64,000 nt of DNA. Origin: Methylosinus sp. LW4 (GTDB taxonomy: Bacteria > Pseudomonadota > Alphaproteobacteria > Rhizobiales > Beijerinckiaceae). Positions within the stretch are counted from its first letter, which is position 1. Every line of letters starts with the position of its first letter. Shown piece after piece: positions 17,263 through 26,487 of this stretch. Location: positions 3,048,667 through 3,112,666 of the forward strand of contig NZ_KB900626.1 in the NCBI RefSeq assembly GCF_000379125.1, read 5' to 3'. A program made the translations under genes and the position numbers. The notes under the pieces were generated by a model. It was not told the DNA's origin and did no database searches. It worked only from the letters and a program-made list of their open reading frames with translations.

Positions 17263-17288
17263 AAGGCTCGGGACGCGTCCCGAGCCTT
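17263..17288 (-). terminator. Perfect palindrome between atpE and atpF'
   Basis: A 26-base perfect palindrome, AAGGCTCGGGACG and its exact complement, begins 15 bases after the atpE stop and ends 37 bases before the b' start. It has no U-tract in the transcribed direction, so it is more likely a partial terminator or a processing/stability hairpin than a full stop. Such an element could let atpE mRNA exceed downstream mRNA, matching the multi-copy c ring. Confidence 0.7.
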
Positions 17289-17303
17289 CGTTCATTAAGG
17301 CCT

Positions 17304-17534
17304 TCAGGCCTTGAGATAGAGCAGGATCGCGATCAGGAACGCGAAGATGCCGAGACCTTCGGCCAGCGCCGCGCCGATGATGGCGTTGGTGAACTGGGCG
17401 GCCGCGGCCGACGGATTGCGCAGAGCGCCGTTGAGATAGTTGCCGAAGATGATCGCGACGCCGATAGCGGCGGCGCCCGTTCCGATGGCGGCGAGACCAG
17501 CGCCGATCGGACCGTAGACGGAAACATCAGCCAT
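17304..17534 (-). CDS. atpE: ATP synthase F0 subunit c
   Basis: Forms the proton-driven rotor ring in the membrane. The protein has 76 residues and two membrane helices joined by the polar loop [11 protein letters not shown]. The proton-carrying carboxylate is Glu59 in [11 protein letters not shown], and the Gly-rich first helix ([18 protein letters not shown]) allows tight packing. A good ribosome site (AGGAGC) precedes the ATG. The ion-binding site has no additional Na+ ligand pattern that I can see, so it is a proton enzyme by default. Confidence 0.96.
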   Translation of the reverse strand: MADVSVYGPIGAGLAAIGTGAAAIGVAIIFGNYLNGALRNPSAAAAQFTNAIIGAALAEGLGIFAFLIAILLYLKA

Positions 17535-17587
17535 TGTTAGCTCCTGCTCTTTTTTAGACGGGCGACCATTTATTGTTCGAATATTTA

Positions 17588-18328
17588 TCAGTGGCCCGGG
17601 TGGATCGCGTCATTGAGATAGACGCAGGTGAGGACGGTGAAGACGAAAGCCTGGAGGCAGTTGACCAGCAGCTCCAGAGCGTAGAGCACGACGACGCCGA
17701 GGACCGGGACCGGCGCGAGCGCCGCCCAGGAGCCGGCGCCCAGCAGCATCACCGCGAGACCGCCGAACACTGCGAGCGTGATATGGCCCGCGAGAATATT
17801 GGCGAAGAGACGAACGGAGAGCGACACCGGCCGCGACAGGAAGGAGATGATCTCGATCGGGATCAGAATGACCAGCACCGGCGCGGGAACGCCATGCGGC
17901 ACGAACAGCCGCAGAAAGCCGAAGCCGTGGCGATAGAGCCCGTAGAGGATCACCAGAAGGAGAACGAAAGCCGCGAAGGCGAAGGTGAGGACGATCTGGC
18001 TCGACAGCGAATAGGTGTAGGGGACGAGGCCGATCAGATTCGACATCAGGATGAAGGTGAACAGCGTGAACACGAAGGGGAAGAAGCGCATCCCTTCCTT
18101 GCCCGCCGTGGAGCGCACCGTATTGGCGACGAATTCGTAGAGAACCTCGGCGAGCGCCTGTCCGCGGCCCGGCACCAGCGCGCGCTTGGACGTCGCGAAT
18201 ATGGTGAGGATGATGGCCGCCGAGGCGGCGAGCAGCATATAGAGCGAGGCGTTGGTGAAGGAGACGTCGACGCCATTGATGAAGTAAGGCGCAATACGCT
18301 GGAGCTCGAACTGCTCGGTAGGATTCAT
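17588..18328 (-). CDS. atpB: ATP synthase F0 subunit a
   Basis: Stator subunit holding the two proton half-channels. The 246-residue protein has about six membrane helices. The essential Arg lies in [19 protein letters not shown], and the N-terminal [16 protein letters not shown] is typical of alphaproteobacteria. It lies between atpI and atpE in the usual order, with 53 bases to atpE and 64 bases from atpI. Confidence 0.96.
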   Translation of the reverse strand: MNPTEQFELQRIAPYFINGVDVSFTNASLYMLLAASAAIILTIFATSKRALVPGRGQALAEVLYEFVANTVRSTAGKEGMRFFPFVFTLFTFILMSNLIGLVPYTYSLSSQIVLTFAFAAFVLLLVILYGLYRHGFGFLRLFVPHGVPAPVLVILIPIEIISFLSRPVSLSVRLFANILAGHITLAVFGGLAVMLLGAGSWAALAPVPVLGVVVLYALELLVNCLQAFVFTVLTCVYLNDAIHPGH

Positions 18329-18392
18329 CGCTCGATCCGGACGACGCCCGGCCCTTCATCTCCGCGGCGCCGAGGGAGTCGGGCCGCCTGTT

Positions 18393-18728
18393 TCATCCCC
18401 CGCCTCGCGCGTCTTTCGGCGCGACGAAGCGAAACACATTGTAGAAGCCCGCAGCGACGCCGAGCCCCAGAAACAGGATCAGCAGCCACGGCCCGGTGCC
18501 GAACCAGCGATCCGCCTGCCATCCGATCAGCGTCGCGACGAGAATCGCCGCGACGAATTCGGACAGCACGGTGAAACCCGCGCTCAGCGCCTTTCCGAAC
18601 GACCCGCCGACCGGCAATCCGCCGCCAGTCTCGGCGCGTCGCTCCTCCTCCTTGCTGCCGAGCTCGGCCTGGAGCCTCTCCAGTCTCGCGCGCAGCTCGC
18701 GGTCGCTCACATTCTTGTCCGTGGTCAT
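18393..18728 (-). CDS. atpI: ATP synthase assembly protein AtpI
   Basis: Small membrane protein (111 residues) that helps assemble the c ring. The hydrophilic N-terminus (MTTDKNVSDRELRARLERLQ, rich in charge) precedes two membrane segments, about 50-70 (AGFTVLSEFVAAILVATLIG) and 80-100, and the family's GTGPWLLILFLGLGVAAGFYNV block. The start at ATG 18726-18728 was chosen because the longer frame upstream lacks similarity. It is the first gene of the F0 operon and is preceded by a near-consensus promoter. Confidence 0.93.
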   Translation of the reverse strand: MTTDKNVSDRELRARLERLQAELGSKEEERRAETGGGLPVGGSFGKALSAGFTVLSEFVAAILVATLIGWQADRWFGTGPWLLILFLGLGVAAGFYNVFRFVAPKDARGGG

Positions 18729-19262
18729 CGGCTCTCCTCCTCGCGCAAAAGCTTCAGAGCACGCGCGAGCAGCATAGATGATCGCCGAAGAAACGCCCGG
18801 ACAGGGGCGACGGAAGGGATTTCGACGCGACGCGAAATCGGCCGGGCGGCCAAGTCGTTCGAGCCGCGCGCAACATATGGGCAGCGCCATTTCGTGTCAA
18901 GCCGCAGCCGCCGCCGCGAATCGCCCGGAAAACCAGGGTTTTTCCGCGATTGTCCATTTCTTGCGCAGACTCCTTTTCGCGGTTGCGAGATGGTTCGCGG
19001 CCGCAATGCGACGCCGCATCCCCTCGCCTCGCCCGTCCGCCCCTCGGAGGAGCGCGCGGGGAGCCATCGGGGACGATCATGAAGGGGCGAGGCCGTCCGC
19101 GCTCTTTCGCGGCGGGGCGAGGAATGGCATGGTCCGTCCCGAGCGCGCGCAAATGCATCGATTTCATCGCGCGATCGAAAATTTTCAGTGGCGTCGAAGG
19201 CGCTGTTCTGGCGTCATCTTCCGAACGATCCTCGCGCGCGCGACGATGCGGATGGCGGACCA
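18729..19262. other. Divergent gap between atpI and the LysR gene
   Basis: This 534-base stretch contains the atp promoter at 18872-18900 and otherwise no gene I can support. The open frames crossing it are basic, Arg/Ser rich and lack motifs. A small hairpin GGAAAACCAGGGTTTTTCC is visible near 18930-18950. No obvious LysR T-N11-A operator was identified before 19263. Confidence 0.5.
18872..18900 (-). promoter_or_regulatory. Promoter of the atpIBEF'F operon
   Basis: Reading leftward, TTGACA (18895-18900) is followed by a 17-base spacer and TATGTT (18872-18877). The -35 box is a perfect sigma-70 consensus and the spacing is ideal. The expected transcript start near 18865 gives a leader of about 137 bases to atpI. 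This is the strongest promoter-like match I saw in the window. Confidence 0.75.
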
Positions 19263-20234
19263 ATGACCGAGCTGCGGAACTTCGATCTCAATCTTCTCGT
19301 CGCCTTCAATTTTTTGATGGAGGAGCGCAATGTGTCGCGCGCGGCGCAGAAGATGTTCATCACCCAATCGGCGATGAGCCATGTGCTGCAGCGCTTGCGG
19401 CAGCAGCTCGACGATCCGGTGCTGGTGAAGACGCCGCAGGGCATGAGGCCGACGCAGCGCGCGCTCGCCCTCGTCGAGCCCGTCGCCTCCATCTTGAACG
19501 AGGTCGAGCTGGTGATCCGCGGCTCGAAGGAATTTTCGCCGGCGACGACGCAGCGGCGCTTCACCATCGCCACCAATGATTATGTCGAGTTCTGCCTGCT
19601 GCCGCCGCTGATGAAATCGGTGAGCCGGCAGGCGCCCAATGTGGAGATCCATCTGGTGCAGACCTCCGGCTCGCTGCGCGAGGCGGCGGACGCCGGCGAC
19701 GTCGATCTCGTGATCGGCTTCGACGTGATCCTGGATTCGACGCCCTATGTGCGGCGCGAGCGGCTCTACACGGATCGCATCGTCGCGCTGGTGCGGCGCG
19801 ACCACCCCGATTTTCCGACCGATGAGCCGACGCTCGAGCAATTCGTCGCGGCGCGGCACATGCTGATGTCGCGACGCGAGGCGGGCACCGGAATCATCGA
19901 CGATTGGCTGGAGCGCCGCGGCCTCGCGCGCAAGGTGTCGCTCGTCGTGCCGAATTTTCTCTCGGCGCCCTGGATCGTGGCGAGCAGCGATCTCGTCTTC
20001 TCATTGCCGCTGCGCATCGCCGAACATTTCGTGCGTCTCGCGCCGCTGCGAATATTGGAGATACCGATCGAGTTCCCGACCTATGATCTCTTGATGGTCT
20101 GGCACTCGCTGCAAGACCGCGAGCCGGCGCACGCCTGGCTGCGGCGCGAGATCGTGGAGATTTGCCGCGGCGTGGTGGAGGCGCCGGCGGAGGAAGCGCC
20201 GGGGGCGCGCGCGAAGGGGCGAGAGCCGGTGTGA
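19263..20234 (+). CDS. LysR-family transcriptional regulator (NodD-like)
   Basis: DNA-binding regulator of 323 residues. The N-terminal winged helix has LNLLVAFNFLMEERNVSRAAQ and QSAMSHVLQRLRQQLDDPVLV. The substrate-binding domain covers about 95-300. It is most like the NodD/NahR subgroup in its first helix (MTELRNFDLNLLVAFNFLM). The start ATG 19263 matches family length; an in-frame start at 19188 would add 25 odd residues. Its flanking genes are atp (divergent) and ettA (convergent), which give no clue to the inducer or target. Confidence 0.88.
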   Translation: MTELRNFDLNLLVAFNFLMEERNVSRAAQKMFITQSAMSHVLQRLRQQLDDPVLVKTPQGMRPTQRALALVEPVASILNEVELVIRGSKEFSPATTQRRFTIATNDYVEFCLLPPLMKSVSRQAPNVEIHLVQTSGSLREAADAGDVDLVIGFDVILDSTPYVRRERLYTDRIVALVRRDHPDFPTDEPTLEQFVAARHMLMSRREAGTGIIDDWLERRGLARKVSLVVPNFLSAPWIVASSDLVFSLPLRIAEHFVRLAPLRILEIPIEFPTYDLLMVWHSLQDREPAHAWLRREIVEICRGVVEAPAEEAPGARAKGREPV

Positions 20235-20272
20235 AGAATGCGCTAGCCGCTCATCATCGGGTTACACGGCCA

Positions 20273-20349
20273 TCATTGCGAGCGAAGCGAAGCAATCCAG
20301 AGCCGTGGGGCGGTTCTGGATTGCTTCGTCGCTCCGCTCCTCGCAATGA
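20273..20349. repeat. Interspersed inverted repeat, family B
   Basis: Imperfect inverted arms, TCATTGCGAGCGAAGCGAAG-type at 20273-20300 and its counterpart at 20316-20349, surround a short loop. This TTGCGAGGAGCGAAGCGA-type element is a familiar dispersed repeat in alphaproteobacterial genomes. It lies between two convergent genes and may help terminate transcription. A shorter piece, CCCTCTCCCGCGATAGCGGGGGAGGG, follows at about 20401-20428. Confidence 0.75.
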
Positions 20350-20445
20350 CGACCATGCGGAATGCGTGGCATTCACGCGGAAACCGTAGCACGCCTTCGC
20401 AAAAGCCCTCTCCCGCGATAGCGGGGGAGGGCCGGGGAGGGGGCC

Positions 20446-22098
20446 TCAGCGCGAGAATTTCTTATATTTCAGCCGATGCGGAATCACGCTGTCGATGCCG
20501 AGGCGACGCTTCTTGTCCTCCTCGTAATCGGCGAAATTGCCCTCGAACCATTCCACATGGGAATCGCCCTCGAAGGCGAGCATATGGGTGGCGATGCGGT
20601 CGAGGAAGAAGCGGTCATGCGAGATGATGACCGCGCAGCCGGCGTAATCCACCAGCGCTTCCTCCAGCGCGCGCAGCGTGTCGACGTCGAGATCGTTGGT
20701 CGGCTCGTCGAGCAGCAGAACATTGGCGCCCTGCTTCAAAATCTTGGCGAGATGCACGCGGTTGCGCTCGCCGCCCGAGAGCATGCCGACCTTCTTCTGC
20801 TGGTCGGTTCCCTTGAAGTTGAAGGCGCCGCAATAGGCGCGGGAATTGATCTCGCGCTTGCCGAGATAGATGATGTCATTGCCGCCGGAAATCTCTTCCC
20901 ACACGGTCTTCTTGTCGTCGAGCGCGTCGCGCGACTGGTCCACATAGCCGAGCTGCACGCTCTCGCCGACGGTGACGGAGCCATTGTCCGGCTTCTCCTG
21001 GCCGGTGATCATGCGGAACAGCGTCGTCTTGCCGGCGCCGTTGGGGCCGATCACGCCGACGATGCCGCCGGGCGGCAGCTTGAAGGTCAGATCGTCGATG
21101 AGCAGGCGATCGCCGAAAGCCTTCGACACATGCTCGACATCGATGACATTGGCGCCGAGACGCTCGGCCACCGGAATGACGATCTGCGCGGTCGTCGGCG
21201 CCTTCTCGTTCTGCTTGGCGACCAATTCCTCATAGCGCTGGATACGCGCCTTGGACTTGGCCTGGCGCGCCTTGGGGGAGGCGGAGATCCACTCGCTCTC
21301 GGCCTCGAGGGCGCGCTGGCGGGCCTTGTCCTCGCTGTTCTCCTGCGCGAGGCGCTTCTGCTTCTGCTTCAGCCAGCTGGTGTAATTGCCCTCATAGGGA
21401 ATGCCGCGGCCGCGATCGAGCTCGAGAATCCACCCCGTCACATTGTCGAGGAAGTAGCGGTCGTGGGTGACGATGAGGATCGCGCCCGGATAATTGCGCA
21501 AATGGCCCTCGAGCCAATTCACCGTCTCGGCGTCGAGATGGTTCGTCGGCTCGTCGAGCAGCAGCATTTCCGGCTGCTCGAGCAGCAGGCGGCAGAGCGC
21601 CACGCGGCGCCGCTCGCCGCCGGAGAGCTTTGTGACGTCGGCGTCGTCGGAGGGGCAGCCGAGCGCCTCCATCGCCTGATCCACCTGGCTGTCGAGATCC
21701 CACAGGCCCTTGGCCTCGATCTCGTCCTGCAGGCGGGTCATCTCGTCGGCGGTCTCGTCCGAGTAATTCACGGCGAGATCATTGTAGCGGTCGAGAATCG
21801 CCTTTTTGTCGGCGACGCCGAGCATGATATTGCCGCGCACGTCGAGCTCTGGATCGAGCTGCGGCTCCTGCGGCAGATAGCCGACGCGCGCGCCCTCGGC
21901 GACGAAGCCCTCGCCCGTATATTCCTTGTCCATGCCGCCCATGATGCGCAGCAGGGTCGATTTGCCGGCGCCGTTGACGCCGAGCACGCCGATCTTCGCG
22001 TCCGGGTAGAAGGACAGATGGACATTGTCGAGGACCTTCTTGCCGCCCGGATAGGTCTTGGTGAGACCTTGCATGTGATAGATGAATTGCCGCGCCAT
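20446..22098 (-). CDS. ettA: Energy-dependent translational throttle protein EttA (ABC-F)
   Basis: Ribosome E-site ABC-F ATPase that gates the first translation step according to the ATP/ADP ratio. The 550-residue protein contains two ABC cassettes. Walker A sequences are GVNGAGKST and GPNGAGKTT; signatures are [16 protein letters not shown] and [15 protein letters not shown]; both have LLLDEPTN Walker B motifs. The linker between cassettes holds the charged PtIM region ([20 protein letters not shown]). No membrane segment is present, as expected. The family name rests on the typical [20 protein letters not shown] start. Confidence 0.95.
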   Translation of the reverse strand: MARQFIYHMQGLTKTYPGGKKVLDNVHLSFYPDAKIGVLGVNGAGKSTLLRIMGGMDKEYTGEGFVAEGARVGYLPQEPQLDPELDVRGNIMLGVADKKAILDRYNDLAVNYSDETADEMTRLQDEIEAKGLWDLDSQVDQAMEALGCPSDDADVTKLSGGERRRVALCRLLLEQPEMLLLDEPTNHLDAETVNWLEGHLRNYPGAILIVTHDRYFLDNVTGWILELDRGRGIPYEGNYTSWLKQKQKRLAQENSEDKARQRALEAESEWISASPKARQAKSKARIQRYEELVAKQNEKAPTTAQIVIPVAERLGANVIDVEHVSKAFGDRLLIDDLTFKLPPGGIVGVIGPNGAGKTTLFRMITGQEKPDNGSVTVGESVQLGYVDQSRDALDDKKTVWEEISGGNDIIYLGKREINSRAYCGAFNFKGTDQQKKVGMLSGGERNRVHLAKILKQGANVLLLDEPTNDLDVDTLRALEEALVDYAGCAVIISHDRFFLDRIATHMLAFEGDSHVEWFEGNFADYEEDKKRRLGIDSVIPHRLKYKKFSR

Positions 22099-22278
22099 GG
22101 GTGATCGGTCCCGCTAGAGAAAGAAACTCGGCGCGATGTTTAGCGCCTTTTGGGCGGAAGTGAAAACCGGCTTTTTGCGTCGGCGCCGGCGCGGTCGCGC
22201 AAGGCCCGTACGGCGCCGGAAGTTGACAGCGGCGGGGCTTTTCCGCAGAGATCGCCGGTCTCCAACGAGAGCGGGCTC

Positions 22279-23295
22279 ATGCGCGTCTTCGTGACCGGCA
22301 CGGCCGGATTCATCGGCTTCCATCTCGCACAGCGCCTGCTCGAGCTCGGCCACAGGGTCGACGGCTTCGACGGGCTGACGCCTTATTACGATGTGACGCT
22401 GAAAGAGTCGCGCCACGCCCGGCTCGCAAGCTTCGAAGGCTTTCGCCCCCATATCGCCATGCTCGAGGATATGGAGGCGCTGACCCGCGCCGTCACCGCG
22501 GCGGAGCCGGAGGTCATCGTCCATCTCGCGGCGCAGGCGGGCGTTCGCTACAGCCTCGAGAATCCGCGCGCCTATGTCGACGCCAATCTCGTCGGCGGCT
22601 TCAATATTCTCGAGCTGGCGCGGACGCAGGGCGTTCGCCATCTGCTGATGGCCTCCACCAGCTCCGTCTATGGCGGCAATCAGGACGTGCCTTTTTTGGA
22701 GAGCGAGCGCGCCGATTTTCCGCTCACCCTCTACGCCGCCACGAAAAAGGCCAATGAGGCCATGGCGCATTCCTATGCGCATCTCTGGGCCATTCCGACA
22801 ACCATGTTCCGCTTCTTCACCGTCTACGGCCCCTGGGGCCGGCCGGACATGGCGCTGTTCAAATTCGTCGACGCCATAGAGAAGGGCCGGCCGATCGACA
22901 TCTACAATCACGGCGAGATGCAACGCGACTTCACCTATGTCGGCGATCTCGTCGAGGCGATCACGCGGCTCGTCGACCGCGCGCCGCAGATCGGCGCGGA
23001 CGCCTCGGTCTCGCCGGTCGCCCCGTTCCGCATCGTCAATATCGGGCGCGGCGAGCCGGTGGGCCTGCTGGATTTCATCGAGGCGATCGAGCGAAAATTG
23101 GGCAAGACGGCGATCCGCAACTATCTCGAGATGCAGAAGGGCGACGCCCCCCGCACTTTCGCCGATTGCTCGCTGCTCGAGCGGCTGACCGGCTATCGCC
23201 CGCAGACCTCGGTGGAGGAAGGCGTCTCGGCCTTCGTCGACTGGTATCGCGCCTATTATGACGGCCGCCGAGGCCCGGCCGTGAGCAATCCTTAA
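22279..23295 (+). CDS. NAD-dependent epimerase, probably UDP-glucuronate 4-epimerase
   Basis: Interconverts UDP-glucuronate and UDP-galacturonate for surface polysaccharides. The 338-residue protein has the Rossmann motif [11 protein letters not shown] and the catalytic YAATKKANE (Tyr-x-x-x-Lys). The region [17 protein letters not shown] and the [20 protein letters not shown] block are typical of the UDP-glucuronate epimerase subgroup (LpsL/CapI-like). The start at ATG 22279 gives the glycine motif at the correct distance from the N-terminus. uppP follows after 88 bases, so both genes serve envelope sugar chemistry. Confidence 0.9.
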   Translation: MRVFVTGTAGFIGFHLAQRLLELGHRVDGFDGLTPYYDVTLKESRHARLASFEGFRPHIAMLEDMEALTRAVTAAEPEVIVHLAAQAGVRYSLENPRAYVDANLVGGFNILELARTQGVRHLLMASTSSVYGGNQDVPFLESERADFPLTLYAATKKANEAMAHSYAHLWAIPTTMFRFFTVYGPWGRPDMALFKFVDAIEKGRPIDIYNHGEMQRDFTYVGDLVEAITRLVDRAPQIGADASVSPVAPFRIVNIGRGEPVGLLDFIEAIERKLGKTAIRNYLEMQKGDAPRTFADCSLLERLTGYRPQTSVEEGVSAFVDWYRAYYDGRRGPAVSNP

Positions 23296-23383
23296 CCATC
23301 TGTCTGAGACAAGACCGTAACCGCCGCGCGGGGGCGATTCGCGCCCTCCGGCGCGGCCTTGGGCCTCGTTTCGGAGAGCTTTC

Positions 23384-24256
23384 ATGGCCTTGGCTTGCAC
23401 TTCAGGTCTCGACACCGGCTTCGTCGAGCTCGGCTATGCGAAAGTGGCGGCGCTCGGCGTCGTGCAGGGCGTAACCGAGCTTCTCCCCATTTCCTCCACG
23501 GCGCATATGCGCATCGTGCCGGCGCTGCTCGGCTGGAAGGACCCGGGCTCGGCCTTCTCGGCCGCCATGCAGCTCGCCGCTCTGGCAGCCGTGGTCAGCT
23601 ATTTCTGGAAGGATATTCGCGGGATCGCCTTCGGCTCGGTCCAGGCGGCGCTGCGGCGCGATTTCAGCGATTGGAACTTCCGCTTCCTCATCTGGATCAT
23701 TCTCGCGACCATCCCCATCGGCCTCGCCGGCATCGCGCTCTCGGGCGTGCTGAACGCCTGCGGCTCGCCGCTGCGCTCGCTGCCGGTCATCGGCATCTCC
23801 TGCATCGTCATGGCGGCGCTGCTCGCCATCGCCGAGCTCTATTGCAACCACTCCCGCACGCTGGACCATGTGAGCCTGAAGGATGCGCTGGTCGTCGGCT
23901 TCGCCCAGGTGGGCGCGCTGGTGCCGGGCGTCTCGCGCTCCGGCTCCACCTTGACCGCGGCGCTGTTCCTGGACCTCAAGCGCGAGCAGGCGGCGCAATT
24001 CTCCTTCCTGCTCGGGCTGCCCGCCATCACCCTCGCCGGCCTCAAGGAGCTCTATGAGCTGCACAAGGCGCATCTCGACGGCCACGGCTGGTCGGTGCTG
24101 GCGGTCGGCCTGGTCGTCGCCTCCATTTCGGCCTTCGCGGCCATATGGGGGCTGATGCGCTTTCTGGAGCGCTTCTCCACCTGGCCCTTCGTCGCCTACC
24201 GGGCCTTTATCGGCGTGGTCCTGCTCGCCGGCGCCGCCACCGGCCTATTGTCTTGA
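23384..24256 (+). CDS. uppP: Undecaprenyl-diphosphatase
   Basis: Integral membrane phosphatase that regenerates undecaprenyl phosphate, the carrier for peptidoglycan and O-antigen; overexpression can give bacitracin resistance. The 290-residue protein has about eight membrane helices. The two active-site signatures are present: GVVQGVTELLPISSTAH and PGVSRSGSTLTAALFL. A start at ATG 23384 is preceded by GGAGAG. It follows a nucleotide-sugar epimerase on the same strand. Confidence 0.96.
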   Translation: MALACTSGLDTGFVELGYAKVAALGVVQGVTELLPISSTAHMRIVPALLGWKDPGSAFSAAMQLAALAAVVSYFWKDIRGIAFGSVQAALRRDFSDWNFRFLIWIILATIPIGLAGIALSGVLNACGSPLRSLPVIGISCIVMAALLAIAELYCNHSRTLDHVSLKDALVVGFAQVGALVPGVSRSGSTLTAALFLDLKREQAAQFSFLLGLPAITLAGLKELYELHKAHLDGHGWSVLAVGLVVASISAFAAIWGLMRFLERFSTWPFVAYRAFIGVVLLAGAATGLLS

Positions 24257-24373
24257 GCCACAAGGGAGGCGGCGCCGATTCGGTCGTTTCGACGCCGCGA
24301 TCTTTTATTTTTGTTCGCTTTGTCGGCGTCCGGCTCTTGCCGAAACAGGCCCTCGGGACCTAACATCGGAGCC

Positions 24374-24895
24374 ATGGTCGAGACCGCCACCCTCATTCGC
24401 CATGCTGGACCCGGCGACGCCGAGGCGATCACGCATGTGCACGACTCCTCCTGGCGAGACGCCTATCGCGGCGTCATTCCGGGCGGGGAGCTCGAGCGCA
24501 TGATCGCCCGCCGCGGGCCGCAATGGTGGGCGCGGGCGATCGTGCGGGGCAGCGGCATTCTGGTGCTGGAGTTCGACCAGGACGTCGTCGGCTATGTCAC
24601 CTACGGCCGCAATCGCGTGCCCTCCATGCCTTACTCGGGCGAGATCTTCGAGATCTATCTGCTGCCCGAATATCAGGGCCTCGGCTTCGGCCGACGCCTG
24701 TTCAACGCCGCGCGGCAGGAGCTCGCCGCGCATGGCTATCTCTCCACCATCGTCTGGGCCTTGGCCGATAATGACAAGGCTCTGGCCTTTTATCGGCGGC
24801 TCGGCGGCCTCACCGTTCGCCGCGCGGAAGAGCGCTTCGGCGACGACATGCTGGCGCGCGTCGCCTTCGGATTCGTCTCCGCGCCCGTCCGCTGA
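24374..24895 (+). CDS. GNAT-family N-acetyltransferase
   Basis: Predicted acetyltransferase of 173 residues. Motif A reads EIYLLPEYQGLGFGRRLFNAARQ, a textbook acetyl-CoA loop, and the C-terminal ALADNDKALAFYRRLGG is motif B. The N-terminal IRHAGPGDAEAITHVHDSSWRDAYRG is seen in ribosomal-protein-alanine-type and small-molecule acetyltransferases. Start ATG 24374. ppa follows 26 bases later, so co-transcription is likely, but substrate is unknown. Confidence 0.85.
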   Translation: MVETATLIRHAGPGDAEAITHVHDSSWRDAYRGVIPGGELERMIARRGPQWWARAIVRGSGILVLEFDQDVVGYVTYGRNRVPSMPYSGEIFEIYLLPEYQGLGFGRRLFNAARQELAAHGYLSTIVWALADNDKALAFYRRLGGLTVRRAEERFGDDMLARVAFGFVSAPVR

Positions 24896-24921
24896 CTTTT
24901 CCCACCGTCAGGAGTTACTAG

Positions 24922-25455
24922 ATGCGTCTCGACGCCATTGAAATCGGCGCGAATCCCCCATTCGAGGTCAATGTCGTGATCGAAGTGCCGCTGGGCGGCG
25001 AGCCGATCAAATATGAGCTCGACAAAGCCTCTGGAACGCTCGTCGTCGATCGTTTCCTCTACACGTCGATGCGCTATCCCGGCAATTACGGCTTCATCCC
25101 GCACACTCTGTCGGAAGACGGCGACCCCTGCGACGTGCTGGTCGCCAACACGCGCCCCATCGCGCCCGGCGCGCTGATCGCCGTGCGCCCCATCGGCGTG
25201 CTCTACATGCGCGACGAGGCCGGCGGCGACGAGAAGATCATCGCCGTGCCCGCGCCCAAGCTCACCAAGCGCTACGACAAGGTGCAGAACTACACCGACC
25301 TGCCGGAGATCACGACGCGGCAGATCGAGCATTTCTTCGCCCATTACAAGGACCTCGAGCCCGGCAAATGGGTCGAGGCGGCCGGCTGGGGCGACGCCGC
25401 GGCGGCGCATAAGATCATCAATGAAGCGATCGCGCGGGCGAAAAAGGCCGAGTAG
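24922..25455 (+). CDS. ppa: Inorganic pyrophosphatase (family I)
   Basis: Hydrolyses pyrophosphate in the cytoplasm and so pulls biosynthetic reactions forward. The 177-residue length is typical of bacterial family I enzymes. The metal-binding signature GDPCDVLVA is intact, as are the early KYELDKASG and the [11 protein letters not shown] blocks. A ribosome site AGGAG precedes the ATG. An inverted repeat directly after the stop may terminate the transcript. Confidence 0.96.
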   Translation: MRLDAIEIGANPPFEVNVVIEVPLGGEPIKYELDKASGTLVVDRFLYTSMRYPGNYGFIPHTLSEDGDPCDVLVANTRPIAPGALIAVRPIGVLYMRDEAGGDEKIIAVPAPKLTKRYDKVQNYTDLPEITTRQIEHFFAHYKDLEPGKWVEAAGWGDAAAAHKIINEAIARAKKAE

Positions 25456-25457
25456 AC

Positions 25458-25526
25458 GAGCGAATAGAGAGTAGCGAATAGCGAGCAGCAAAAACTATTC
25501 GCTACTCGCTCTTTCGCTATTCGCTC
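25458..25526. repeat. Inverted repeat between convergent genes (GCGAATAG type), family E
   Basis: The left arm GAGCGAATAGAGAGTAGCGA (from 25458) and the right arm, which includes TATTCGCTACTCGCTC and TTTCGCTATTCGCTC, are largely complementary around a GCAGCAAAAA loop. The hexamer CGAATA is itself repeated within each arm. It sits in the 69-base gap between ppa and the DUF1636 gene and plausibly serves as a terminator for both strands. Confidence 0.75.
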
Positions 25527-25899
25527 ACCCCTTCGGCGCCGGCGGCGTGCGCGAGATGATCCCCTTGCGCATGGCGTCCGGCCGATCCTTCTTCGGCACC
25601 AGGCCGGTTTCCGAGGCCGTGTAGCGGCGCGCCGATTCGATGAGATCGTCCACATCGGCGACCTTGTCGAAATCGCCCAGCACATAAGTCCACTTGCCCC
25701 GCGCGGCCATGGCCACTGTGCAGGGGCGCGAGCACACGCCGAGACATTCCACCGGCTCCGCCGCGACGATCGCCCGATCCTCCGCCGTCAGCCGCGCGCC
25801 GAAGGCCTCGAGCAGCGCATGGCCGGGACGGACCTCTGGATCATCCTTGGCGCGGCAGACGGTGCACACATAGACAGTCGTCGTTTCCGGCTCGCTCAC
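25525..25899 (-). CDS. DUF1636 metal-binding protein (thioredoxin-like, [2Fe-2S] type)
   Basis: A small soluble protein of 124 residues from GTG 25899. Cysteines occur as VYVCTVCRA near the N-terminus and ECLGVCSRPCTVAM in the middle, the layout of DUF1636 proteins, which resemble thioredoxin-like ferredoxins. The family often accompanies cobalamin genes, but none are seen here. GAAGGAGGT lies four bases before GTG 25899, supporting this start. An alternative GTG at 25920 overlaps the stop of the gene upstream and adds seven residues. Function unknown. Confidence 0.8.
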   Translation of the reverse strand: MSEPETTTVYVCTVCRAKDDPEVRPGHALLEAFGARLTAEDRAIVAAEPVECLGVCSRPCTVAMAARGKWTYVLGDFDKVADVDDLIESARRYTASETGLVPKKDRPDAMRKGIISRTPPAPKG

Positions 25900-25916
25900 C
25901 TGACCTCCTTCGCCGC

Positions 25917-26396
25917 TCACTTCGGCGGCTCATATTTGCACTGCGCCCCGCCGCCGGCCTTTTGCGCGACCTCGTCGGGCTCGACCGCGCAGTCGAGAGC
26001 GGAGGCTGCAGCATAAATCGTTCCGGCCGCGCCGTCCGGCGGCACGCCCACCTCGAGCAGCGTCGCGAATATCTCATGCGCCTGGCGGCCGACGAACTGG
26101 ACCTTCTTCTGGCCGAAGGTCAGCTCGCATGCATGCTGCGTGATGTCCACATTGCTGGCGCGGCAGCTGATCGAATCGACGGCCACCTCTATCGTCTGGC
26201 CCTTGGGAAAAGCGATTTTCGCATGCCCGTCGGCGAGCTTGGCGAGCGCCGCCTTCGCGGCCGGCTTCACCGCCGGCGAACGCGCGCCGACGAGCGCGGC
26301 GAGCGACAAGGCGCCGGCGCCGTCCGTCGTGGAGCCGGCGAAAGCGGCGCCCTCGGCCGCGAGAATGAAAAAAGCGGTCGCGAAAATCCGTCTCAT
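25917..26396 (-). CDS. Secreted protein of unknown function
   Basis: I do not recognise this family. The 159-residue product starts at ATG 26394-26396 with a clear Sec signal (MRRIFATAFFILAAEGAAFA). The mature part is Ala/Lys rich, then has a compact region with four Cys (SCRASN, HACELTF, LDCAVEPD and the C-terminal QCKYEPPK), suggesting two periplasmic disulfides. It is probably co-transcribed with the DUF1636 gene, whose upstream GTG overlaps its stop. Confidence 0.7.
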   Translation of the reverse strand: MRRIFATAFFILAAEGAAFAGSTTDGAGALSLAALVGARSPAVKPAAKAALAKLADGHAKIAFPKGQTIEVAVDSISCRASNVDITQHACELTFGQKKVQFVGRQAHEIFATLLEVGVPPDGAAGTIYAAASALDCAVEPDEVAQKAGGGAQCKYEPPK

Positions 26397-26487
26397 GCGC
26401 AATCCCTTCCGAGCGTCGCGCATCGCGCGCGAGGGGCGCAGGATCGCGGCATGCGCGGCCGAAATCAAGGCGCCCTGGCGGCGAAGC

